Positions 37,087 through 42,475 of a stretch of DNA of 42,475 bases are shown piece by piece. The position numbers and the translations under genes were made by a program. Below the pieces are notes generated by a model. That model saw only the letters and a list, made by a program, of their open reading frames with translations, ran no database searches and was not told where the DNA came from. This DNA is from a virus: IMG/VR virus record IMGVR_UViG_3300005511_000022, positions 1 through 42,475 of that record. The stretch is one strand, 5' to 3'. Positions within the stretch are counted from its first letter, which is position 1, and every line of letters begins with the position of its first letter.

Positions 37087-37544
37087 TGTCAGGCTCAGTC
37101 AACAAGGTAATCCTGATCGGCAATCTCTGCGCCGACGTTGAGGTTCGCAGCTTTCAAAACGGTGGGAAGGTCGCAAACCTTCGACTTGCCACAAATGAGA
37201 GCTGGCGCGACAAAACTAGCGGGGAACGCAAGGAGCGCGTCGAATATCACAACGTCGTTATCAATGGCGACGGGCTTGTCGGGGTTGCCGAACGCTACCT
37301 CAAGAAAGGCAGCAAGGTTTATGTCGAAGGCTCCCTGCGCACCAGAAAATGGCAGGACAGGGATGGCAACGACAAGTATACGACCGAAGTCGTTATCGCT
37401 GGCATGAGCGGCTCGCTCACCATGCTGGACGGTCCGAGCGGCGGCAAGTCGGCCAATCGGCACCCAAATCAGAACGGATTTGGCACCGACCATGATTTGA
37501 ACGATCCGCCGTTCGATCACGACGACGACGTGCCGGGGTTCTGA
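37086..37544 (+). CDS. ssb: Single-stranded DNA-binding protein
   Basis: 152 aa. The OB-fold reads [77 protein letters not shown], followed by a Gly/Asn/Asp-rich linker and an acidic tip ending DDDVPGF, close to the DDDIPF tip that binds partner proteins. It covers single-stranded DNA during replication and ERF-driven recombination. Confidence 0.93.
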   Translation: MSGSVNKVILIGNLCADVEVRSFQNGGKVANLRLATNESWRDKTSGERKERVEYHNVVINGDGLVGVAERYLKKGSKVYVEGSLRTRKWQDRDGNDKYTTEVVIAGMSGSLTMLDGPSGGKSANRHPNQNGFGTDHDLNDPPFDHDDDVPGF

Positions 37545-37545
37545 C

Positions 37546-37932
37546 ATGCTTCCCCGCCGCATCCCGAAAGCCGCCAAGCGATCCAGCCGGTGGAAGTCTC
37601 AGGCGCACCGTGATTGGGTGCGGGGCTTCGCCTGCTGCATCTGTGGCAGCACGACCAACATCGAGGTTGCTCATGTGCGCTTCGGGAGCGGCGCGGGCAT
37701 AGGGCAAAAACCGGATGACTGGCGTACCGTTCCGCTCTGTGCGGGGCCGTTCTCCAATATCGACGACCAGCTTGGGTGCCATGACCGCCAGCACGTCATT
37801 GGCGAGCCGACCTTTTGGGCGAACGCCGAGAAGGATGGAGTCGTACTCGACACCTTGCTTTCCGAATTGGCGCACGCTTCGCCCCGCGCTGCCCAAATCC
37901 GGGACGCTCGGCGCGAAAGGGAAATGGCATGA
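37546..37932 (+). CDS. HNH/Ref-like nuclease candidate
   Basis: 128 aa. Very basic start (PRRIPKAAKRSSRWKSQ), then HRDWVRGFACCICGSTTNIE, VAHVRFGSGAGIGQKPDD, WRTVPLC and GCHDRQHVIGEPTFWAN. The CxxC, the AHVR and the C-HDRQH residues match small phage HNH enzymes with a zinc site, including RecA-dependent Ref-like nucleases. Its place between ssb and the DUF1367 gene fits DNA repair or recombination. Family not certain. Confidence 0.7.
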   Translation: MLPRRIPKAAKRSSRWKSQAHRDWVRGFACCICGSTTNIEVAHVRFGSGAGIGQKPDDWRTVPLCAGPFSNIDDQLGCHDRQHVIGEPTFWANAEKDGVVLDTLLSELAHASPRAAQIRDARREREMA

Positions 37933-38357
37933 CCAACGCCGCCCCAATCTTTCGCCGCACGGTGGAGGGCTTTGTCCCTGCTGACGATGGCTCGCAGGAC
38001 TTCTTCGCCAAAACGAAGCTTGGCCAGCTTGTTACGCTCACCCCGAAGCGGGCGCGCGGATTGAGTTATCACCGCCTGTTCTTCGCCATGCTCCGCTTGG
38101 TCAGCGAGAACAGCAACCCGCATATCTCGGAAGCCGCTGCGCTGCACTTCGCCAAGATGGCCACCGGTACTGGCGAGTTCGTGACCGACAGCCGGGGCAG
38201 GGAAGTGTTCGTACCTGGCTCCATCAGCTTCGCCGCAATGGACCAGTCGGCATTCAAGGATTTTGTGCAGACCGCCATTCCGCCGCTCGTCGGTCGGTTC
38301 ATGGTCGGGACTGCGCCTGACGATTTGATCGCTGAGGCGATGAGCCTCGCAGCTTAG
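37929..38357 (+). CDS. DUF1367-like protein
   Basis: 142 aa from ATG 37929 (ATGA overlap). Pattern: FVPADDGSQDFFAKTKLGQL, then KRARGLSYHRLFFAMLRLV, and a helical end (FKDFVQTAIPPLVGRFMVG), as in DUF1367 proteins found beside phage recombination genes. Their function is unknown. It follows the HNH-like nuclease and precedes the interrupted-looking stretch at 38366. Confidence 0.72.
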   Translation: MTNAAPIFRRTVEGFVPADDGSQDFFAKTKLGQLVTLTPKRARGLSYHRLFFAMLRLVSENSNPHISEAAALHFAKMATGTGEFVTDSRGREVFVPGSISFAAMDQSAFKDFVQTAIPPLVGRFMVGTAPDDLIAEAMSLAA

Positions 38358-38365
38358 ATATTCTC

Positions 38366-38422
38366 ATGCGCGCCCGCCGCAAGCCGCTCCACGCGGGTCA
38401 ATATGTGGACGGCAAGGAATAG
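38366..38422 (+). CDS. 18-codon ORF, possible remnant of a truncated gene
   Basis: ATG 38366 to TAG 38422, right before the HNH gene at 38426. The product (RARRKPLHAGQYVDGKE) looks like the beginning of a longer phage protein, with a basic start followed by a VDG element as in DUF1064. One reading is that the insertion of the homing endonuclease removed the rest. It may also be a leader peptide. Confidence 0.3.
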   Translation: MRARRKPLHAGQYVDGKE

Positions 38423-38425
38423 ACG

Positions 38426-38989
38426 ATGACGAAAATCGGACGACCATTCTCTGAGGCTTGCGACAAAGCGGCAAAGTCCTGCCCTAAGTGCGGGCGCATC
38501 TTCCGCCTGCGCGATGTCCCATTCCAGTCTCTTGGGCGGTTTGCGAAGCGCAAATTTTGCTCAAGACACTGCGCATCGTCAGGCCCACCTGCGGCCAATC
38601 CTGAGACATTTTGGGCCAAATTGACCCGGAGAGAGAATGGATGCTGGGAGTGGCCAGGTAGGAAGTATCCAAATGGATACGGCAGGATATGGCGCGGCGG
38701 CAGGGATGTTAGAACCCACCGCTACGCATACTTGCTAGCCAAGGGGCCAATCCCAGAAGGCCTGATGATCCTTCATTCATGCGACAACCGACCTTGCTGC
38801 AACCCTGACCACCTTCGGGCAGGTACGGCAAAGGAAAACCGTGAGGACGCAATAAGCCGCGGGCGCGTTCGAGGTGTAATCGACCGCAGCGATCCTCGCA
38901 TCTTCATCGGAACCCTCAAGACAGCCGCAGAAACCATGGGCGTTAGTCCAGCCACTATCCACAGAATTAGAAAGGCGGGCGGCACCTAA
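38426..38989 (+). CDS. HNH homing endonuclease with N-terminal zinc domain
   Basis: 187 aa. An N-terminal zinc segment (CPKCGRIFRLRD, KFCSRHCASSG) precedes the HNH part: [56 protein letters not shown] and a C-terminal helix-turn-helix (TAAETMGVSPATIHRI). The sequence is less GC-rich than its neighbours, a sign of separate arrival. Related to the enzyme at 36601; the bases coding NPDHLR are nearly the same in both. Confidence 0.88.
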   Translation: MTKIGRPFSEACDKAAKSCPKCGRIFRLRDVPFQSLGRFAKRKFCSRHCASSGPPAANPETFWAKLTRRENGCWEWPGRKYPNGYGRIWRGGRDVRTHRYAYLLAKGPIPEGLMILHSCDNRPCCNPDHLRAGTAKENREDAISRGRVRGVIDRSDPRIFIGTLKTAAETMGVSPATIHRIRKAGGT

Positions 38990-39011
38990 TAAGGCTGCCC
39001 GGAAAATTCAG

Positions 39012-39314
39012 ATGTTCATCACCAAGAGCTACCATGAGCGGCAAATATCCGTTTGGCGCACCGACCTGAAACGCGCCAACGAGGCTCGCGATAACTGGCG
39101 GGATTCGTCGAAGGAGTGGGAAGCCAAGTTCAAGCAGGCGGTGGCTGATCTGGCAGCGGAGGTGATTGCGAGCGAAAGCTACGGCGATCAGGTCGTTAGC
39201 CTGAATGCAGAATTGGCGCGGCTCCACGAGATTATCGACGCCCTCCGCCCCGACGCCCAGAAATGGCGCAATGCCCGTGACAAGCGGGCGAAGAACCGGG
39301 GAGGCGGGAAGTGA
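39012..39314 (+). CDS. Coiled-coil protein
   Basis: 100 aa. Charged helix throughout: ERQISVWRTDLKRANEARD, EWEAKFKQAVADLAAEVIAS, VVSLNAELARLHEIIDAL, with a basic Gly-rich end (KRAKNRGGGK). Starts 22 bases after the HNH gene with no strong ribosome site. Probably a small dimeric protein. Ends in a GTGA overlap with the next gene. Confidence 0.6.
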   Translation: MFITKSYHERQISVWRTDLKRANEARDNWRDSSKEWEAKFKQAVADLAAEVIASESYGDQVVSLNAELARLHEIIDALRPDAQKWRNARDKRAKNRGGGK

Positions 39315-39538
39315 CTGACGACGGCATCCGCGAAAAGCACGGACTTACCTGCGCCGACACTAGCGGGTCGCGTGGTCAGGTCGTTCTCACAGAGGGCGAA
39401 ACGTGGGTTCGCATCGACTCCTATTCGGGCCATCGCGACCTTACCGAATGGCAGGCGCGATACCTCGCCGCCAAGCTCTATCGCCTGTCGCGCCGCATTC
39501 GCAGCCGGCGGGAAGCCAAGCAGGACACCCCATCATGA
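39311..39538 (+). CDS. Small hypothetical protein, GTG start
   Basis: 75 aa from GTG 39311 (GTGA overlap). Beta-like first half (GQVVLTEGETWVRIDSYSG), then HRDLTEWQARYLAAKLYRL and a very basic tail (SRRIRSRREAKQ). The pattern of a small beta hairpin plus one helix recurs in phage early genes of unknown role. Confidence 0.6.
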   Translation: MTDDGIREKHGLTCADTSGSRGQVVLTEGETWVRIDSYSGHRDLTEWQARYLAAKLYRLSRRIRSRREAKQDTPS

Positions 39539-39804
39539 CTGACAAAACGCAGGCGCTGTTGCCGGTGACCCCGTTCGAGCGCGAAGAACGTTACATCGTG
39601 TTCAAGAAGTCGCACCTTACCCGACGGCAGCTTGAGGCGCTTGAGAAGCTCATCACGCCGCCGTCAATTCCCCCGATAAACTGGCACGACGACCATACTC
39701 TTCCGACCGTCGATTGCGTCGTCATCGAGAAAGACTGGCCCGAATACGAACCGGTCTGGGGCATGATCGAATCGCGCATGGCCGGGAGCAACGGAGATGA
39801 CTGA
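39535..39804 (+). CDS. Small hypothetical protein
   Basis: 89 aa from ATG 39535 (ATGA overlap). Sequence highlights: PVTPFEREERYIVFKKSHL, TRRQLEALEKLITPPSIPP, then DCVVIEKDWPEYEPVWGMIE. The alternating strand-helix-strand order suggests a small alpha-beta fold. Overlaps the next gene by 8 bases. No family recognised. Confidence 0.6.
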   Translation: MTDKTQALLPVTPFEREERYIVFKKSHLTRRQLEALEKLITPPSIPPINWHDDHTLPTVDCVVIEKDWPEYEPVWGMIESRMAGSNGDD

Positions 39805-40321
39805 CATTCTCCGCCCCATTATCGGCATCGAGAACCGCACCGCGCAGGAAGTGTTCGACATCATGTGCGACCGCTTTCGCATATCCCACTCCCTCCCCAG
39901 CAACTTGCCGGAATATGGTCATTGGTTCCCTGACCTTTGGGATGCCTACTTGGCCGATCTCGTCGGGTGGCAAGATCGGCGCAATTGGGCGCAGCTGCCC
40001 GCAACATTCCGCTGGCATGAATTTTACGAACGCATCTGCGCCGCTCTCACCCCTTCGGCGACGATGGAAGGTGTCATGCGGGCTGCGGCGATTTCGTCCT
40101 CTGAGCATCGCTATGATGCTTCGGCGCTGTCCGGCGATGCGTTCGGCCTCACCGACGATGAAGCATGGGAGCAGCTCGTCAACTTTGACGATCGAACCTC
40201 GCCTGCCGAATACCCCGACATGGCGCTGATTACTCGCGAGGAGCTATCGCACTTCATGCGCTCATCCGCGGTTTGCGAGCTTGGCGACATCCTATCCGGC
40301 GACGAGGGAGACGCACAATGA
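39797..40321 (+). CDS. Hypothetical protein
   Basis: 174 aa from ATG 39797. The first 100 residues (IENRTAQEVFDIMCDRFRI, WFPDLWDAYLADLVGWQDR, WHEFYERICAALTPSATME) look like a compact helical domain; the rest is acidic (LTDDEAWEQLVNFDDRTS). It is the longest unassigned gene of the rightward operon and is likely a regulator or host-interaction protein; this cannot be shown. Confidence 0.6.
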   Translation: MTDILRPIIGIENRTAQEVFDIMCDRFRISHSLPSNLPEYGHWFPDLWDAYLADLVGWQDRRNWAQLPATFRWHEFYERICAALTPSATMEGVMRAAAISSSEHRYDASALSGDAFGLTDDEAWEQLVNFDDRTSPAEYPDMALITREELSHFMRSSAVCELGDILSGDEGDAQ

Positions 40322-40557
40322 AGCGCAAACAATGCCCTTTCTGCAAGAGCGCAGACACCTTCGTCGAGCGCGCTGACTTTAGCAGTTGCTACGTGGTCTG
40401 CAACGACTGTGGCGCTCGCGGGCCGGTGTCGTGCGACGAGAATGATGCCGATGCGCGCGCGACCGAAAGCGGCAAATGCGATCCGGGTGAACGTGCCGCC
40501 GTCCGCCTGTGGAATACCCGCCGCCGCGCTGCCCATCAAGGAGCCGGTGAACCATGA
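40318..40557 (+). CDS. Lar-like restriction alleviation protein
   Basis: 79 aa from ATG 40318, overlapping the previous stop. The Lar plan is clear: KQCPFCKSADTFVERAD, YVVCNDCGARGPVSCDE, then a helix ending RLWNTRR. Lar-family proteins have a zinc ribbon and protect incoming phage DNA by changing type I restriction activity. In this phage it would act early, from the repressed rightward promoter. Confidence 0.78.
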   Translation: MKRKQCPFCKSADTFVERADFSSCYVVCNDCGARGPVSCDENDADARATESGKCDPGERAAVRLWNTRRRAAHQGAGEP

Positions 40558-40766
40558 TCGTCAAGATTCAGCGGCCGATCATGTCGACGGAGGACGAGCC
40601 GGCGGCCCTCGTCTACAACCGAGATCGCTCGCTCTATGCCAGTATGCCCGTAACGCCGGCCATCGCCGACCTGTTCAAGGACGGCTCCCTCAAGGTCTAT
40701 CACCGGGCGAGACTGCGCGGAACCGAATTGCACATCGGCCGCCGAGTGAAGGAGCCAAATTGGTGA
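40554..40766 (+). CDS. Small hypothetical protein
   Basis: 70 aa, ATGA-coupled. Mostly beta-like: IVKIQRPIMSTEDEPAALV, YNRDRSLYASMPVTPAIAD, then KVYHRARLRGTELHIGRRV. It closely fills the space between the Lar-like gene and the next gene. No family recognised. An excisionase role is possible from position near int but no HTH is visible. Confidence 0.58.
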   Translation: MIVKIQRPIMSTEDEPAALVYNRDRSLYASMPVTPAIADLFKDGSLKVYHRARLRGTELHIGRRVKEPNW

Positions 40767-40978
40767 CTAGTCACACCGACCGCATCTTCAAGGCCACCCG
40801 CCGCGAAGGATATTCGACGCAATGGCAGAAGGAACGCGCTCGAGGTCCTATCCTTCCTATGTTGCCTGAACCCCGTAGGGCAACCGATTATGGGCGTCCG
40901 GGCGGGCTGCTGGCCTTCGGCCTCAACCGCCTTCGGCGTTTTCGCGGAGCAGCATCCCTGACGCGGAGGACCGGATGA
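40763..40978 (+). CDS. Small basic protein, GTG start
   Basis: 71 aa from GTG 40763, set by the GTGA overlap. Rich in Arg and Gly (RIFKATRREGYSTQWQKER, RFRGAASLTRRTG), with a mid-section PMLPEPRRATDYGRPGG. High charge suggests nucleic-acid contact; it is another positional candidate for a recombination directionality factor. The stop overlaps the next ATG. Confidence 0.5.
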   Translation: MTSHTDRIFKATRREGYSTQWQKERARGPILPMLPEPRRATDYGRPGGLLAFGLNRLRRFRGAASLTRRTG

Positions 40979-41262
40979 CATTCCAGTCGATCGCCTCGAA
41001 ATTCCGGCGGGCGCTCCGCAACGAAACCGGCGTCAGCTTCACCAATGACCAGCTTCGCCTTATGGCAGAGGCTGGATTCCTAGAACATGCTGCCCGACTG
41101 GAGGCCGAAGAACTGTGTCCCGTGAAACCTCGCCTTTCGAATATGGCGGCTTCTGGCTCGACAAAAGGCGCGACGGCAAGTCCCCCGACACCTGGCAGAT
41201 TGCCCGCTACGACGGATCCACGATCCTTTATCGCAGCACTAAGCGGCGGACGGAGCAATTAG
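40975..41262 (+). CDS. Hypothetical protein overlapping the integrase start
   Basis: 95 aa from ATG 40975 (ATGA overlap). The first 48 residues are a sensible helical domain (SIASKFRRALRNETGVSFT, DQLRLMAEAGFLEHAARL). The last half is Ser/Pro/Thr-rich and reads in another frame through the first 148 bases of the integrase gene, so it may be shaped by the integrase code rather than by its own function. Confidence 0.55.
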   Translation: MTFQSIASKFRRALRNETGVSFTNDQLRLMAEAGFLEHAARLEAEELCPVKPRLSNMAASGSTKGATASPPTPGRLPATTDPRSFIAALSGGRSN

Positions 41263-42332
41263 AGGATGCGAAAGACGTCCTCATTGCGCACGCTGCCACC
41301 GCGCAGGCGAAGGGCAAACAGGACGCCGATAGCGCAATGGTGGCGCCGCTGCTCGTCCTCTACTGGGAAGAGCATGGCAAAAACGTTCTGCGCCCCGGCC
41401 AGGTCGCCAGCTCGCTCCGCCAGTTCATCGGCTTCATGCTGCAAGACGAGATCGGGGCTATGGCGACCGTAGCCCAGCTTACGCCCACGGTGTTCACCCG
41501 TTTCCGCAAATGGCGGATGAAGCCGCACGAATATTCGGTGCCGTGGGAGGGCGAGACGTTCGCCCACAAGTCAGCCGGCGTCGCTGGCGAGAGTGTGCAG
41601 CGCAACATCGACGACATTCGCGCCGCGCTGCATCACCATGAGGAAGAGGGGCGCATAACCGTACCCCGGATCAAGTCGGTTCCCAAGGGACTGCGCAGCC
41701 CGCCGCGTGACTTGATCCTGTCCGTTGAGCAGCTTGGCGCAATGGTCGGCTTTGCCCGAATGCTGCCCGATAAGGAGCTATACCAGTTCATCGCCCTTAT
41801 GCTGGCGACGTGCGGCCGATCCGAGGTCGCAGCGCTGTTCGATCCGGCGACCCAATATAATCCTGGCACTGGCATCATTGACCTCCATCCCGCCAACCGG
41901 ATGCGCTCGCACAAGCGCAACGCGCTCGTTCCGGCGATCGATGAAATCAAGCCGGTGCTCAAGGCGTGGGCGAAGGCGGGAGCGAACCCGGCAAAGTCGC
42001 GCAAGAAGGCGTGGCGGACGATGCGCGCTGCGCTCGATCTGCCCAAGGAGGTATTGCCGACCACAATCCGGCACACGGTCGCCACCATGTTGCGCAACGA
42101 TCCTGACACGCCGACGCACCTCGTCGACGAGTTCATGGGGCACGTCGATCTGGATGCGACGACCCAGCGTTATGCGAAATTGAGCACGGAATATCTCGCC
42201 AATATCAAGCCGGGGCTGGCCAAGATCTGGAATGCTGTTATGGGGGAAGCCAACCGATGGGCTTCTGACCATTCTCTGACCACACCTTTGCGGGGGGTCA
42301 AACTTTCTGTTGTAAAGCGCAGCGGAAAGTAG
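41115..42332 (+). CDS. int: Tyrosine integrase
   Basis: 405 aa from GTG 41115. Catalytic residues are in order: Arg 235 (CGRSEVAAL), Arg 319 in TTIRHTVATM (the first His of the usual HxxR box is Thr), His 343 (MGHVDLD) and the nucleophile Tyr 353 (TTQRYAKL). Residues about 75-190 form the core-binding part. It recombines attP with the tRNA-Val gene. Its last codons (384-391) contain the right arm-type sites, and the stop lies 23 bases before the att core. Confidence 0.95.
   Translation: MSRETSPFEYGGFWLDKRRDGKSPDTWQIARYDGSTILYRSTKRRTEQLEDAKDVLIAHAATAQAKGKQDADSAMVAPLLVLYWEEHGKNVLRPGQVASSLRQFIGFMLQDEIGAMATVAQLTPTVFTRFRKWRMKPHEYSVPWEGETFAHKSAGVAGESVQRNIDDIRAALHHHEEEGRITVPRIKSVPKGLRSPPRDLILSVEQLGAMVGFARMLPDKELYQFIALMLATCGRSEVAALFDPATQYNPGTGIIDLHPANRMRSHKRNALVPAIDEIKPVLKAWAKAGANPAKSRKKAWRTMRAALDLPKEVLPTTIRHTVATMLRNDPDTPTHLVDEFMGHVDLDATTQRYAKLSTEYLANIKPGLAKIWNAVMGEANRWASDHSLTTPLRGVKLSVVKRSGK
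42264..42283 (+). promoter_or_regulatory. Arm-type integrase binding sites, right arm
   Basis: Exact 20-bp copy of 191-210, again two TCTGACCA elements 11 bp apart, 73-92 bp before the att core. Here the DNA also codes integrase residues SDHSLTT, so the binding sites are inside the gene of the protein they probably bind. Confidence 0.75.
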
Positions 42333-42338
42333 TAGAAA
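42310..42338 (+). promoter_or_regulatory. Candidate phage-borne promoter for the restored tRNA
   Basis: TTGTAA (42310-42315), a 17-base spacer, then TAGAAA (42333-42338), placing a start near 42345, some 16 bases before the tRNA. The -35 lies in the last codons of int. Because integration removes the host promoter from this tRNA, some phage sequence must drive it; read-through from int is the alternative. Confidence 0.45.
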
Positions 42339-42355
42339 ACTAGGACGGAACCCAG

Positions 42356-42404
42356 TTCGGGGGCGCTTAGCTCAGTTGGTAGAGCATCTCGTTTACACCG
42401 AGAG
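42356..42404 (+). repeat. attR core: phage-supplied 5' half of tRNA-Val
   Basis: Identical to 64-112. From 42405 the host-derived 3' half continues, so the junction of phage and host DNA lies within the repeat. The 49 bp cover five bases before the tRNA and its first 44 nucleotides, ending just after the anticodon stem. Confidence 0.95.
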
Positions 42405-42436
42405 GGTCGGCGGTTCGAGCCCGTCAGCGCCCACCA
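42361..42436 (+). tRNA. tRNA-Val (anticodon UAC), restored by integration
   Basis: 76 nucleotides with encoded CCA. Acceptor GGGCGCT pairs with AGCGCCC. The D arm is GCTC...GAGC, the anticodon stem TCTCG/CGAGA encloses loop TTTACAC (anticodon TAC), and the T arm has the standard TTCGAGC. All arms pair, so the gene should work. Its first 44 bases come from the phage, the rest from the host. Confidence 0.97.
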
Positions 42437-42475
42437 TCCTCCCCTTGTTGTATCGACCGCGACGGGGCTAAGGCA

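Larger units (their letters stand above)
64..42404. mobile_element. Complete temperate podovirus-like prophage in tRNA-Val
   Basis: Bounded by a 49-bp perfect direct repeat (64-112 and 42356-42404). It contains integrase, a CI/Cro-type switch, replication and recombination genes, terminase, portal, capsid, tail, ejection and lysis genes, so the element looks complete. No tape measure, tail tube or sheath gene is present, and the SU10-type portal, capsid and adaptor point to a short-tailed virion. Broken frames in the left arm (near 390 and 4060, possibly also 935) are the only visible damage. Whether it can still be induced cannot be read from sequence. Confidence 0.95.

Overview
The window is one complete, integrated temperate phage genome (about 42.3 kb) between two short pieces of host chromosome. 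A 49-bp sequence is repeated directly at 64-112 and 42356-42404. The right copy belongs to an intact tRNA-Val(UAC) gene (42361-42436) and a tyrosine integrase gene ends 28 bases before it. GC-rich sequence, small zinc-binding proteins, a GcrA-like HTH protein and the style of the repressor and tail proteins suggest an alphaproteobacterial host, probably a sphingomonad. This is inference; no host gene other than the tRNA is present.

Layout. (1) 64-230: attL with a 5'-half tRNA copy and an integrase arm-site pair. (2) 231-5839, + strand: a chain of small, translationally coupled accessory genes (CxxC proteins, DUF551-like, phage ABA-sandwich-like, a thermonuclease). Two reading frames, possibly three, are broken at homopolymers. 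(3) 31805 down to 5793, - strand: a cro-like gene, a 330-base hairpin-rich gap, HTH and LexA-like regulators, a small membrane protein, Myb/GcrA-like DNA binders, RusA, a replication initiator and helicase-loader-like pair, small genes, and a 180-aa gene just before an intrinsic terminator (26561-26535). Then follow packaging (small terminase-like, TerL), SU10-like portal, scaffold and SU10-like major capsid, adaptor and tail-hub proteins, a repeat-rich virion protein, internal (ejection) proteins, a tailspike, and lysis genes (muramidase, holin candidates, overlapping Rz/Rz1). There is no tape measure, tail tube or sheath, so the virion is probably podoviral. (4) 31900-32591, + strand: the CI-like repressor and a coupled membrane protein. 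(5) 32782-42332, + strand: the second early operon with about 25 coupled genes, including a HigA-like protein, ERF, SSB, two HNH homing endonucleases, an HNH-like nuclease, DUF1367, a Lar-like protein and integrase.

Control. The repressor gene is flanked by two near-identical promoter-operator modules (about 54 bp), one facing left (cro, replication, virion, lysis) and one facing right (recombination, integrase). Each has a degenerate operator, a TTGTGS-N17-TAAACR promoter, and a perfect GTTTAG-N5-CTAAAC operator lying over the spacer and -10. One repressor can therefore silence both arms.

In the circular phage genome the rightward operon would run through int and attP into the genes at 231-5839, so integration cuts this operon in two. 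The att core is the 5' half of the tRNA gene rather than the usual 3' half. The host tRNA promoter is thus left at attL facing phage genes, and the restored tRNA must be transcribed from phage DNA. I regard this promoter exchange, the paired operator modules, and the hairpin leader plus positional Q-like gene as the observations most worth testing.
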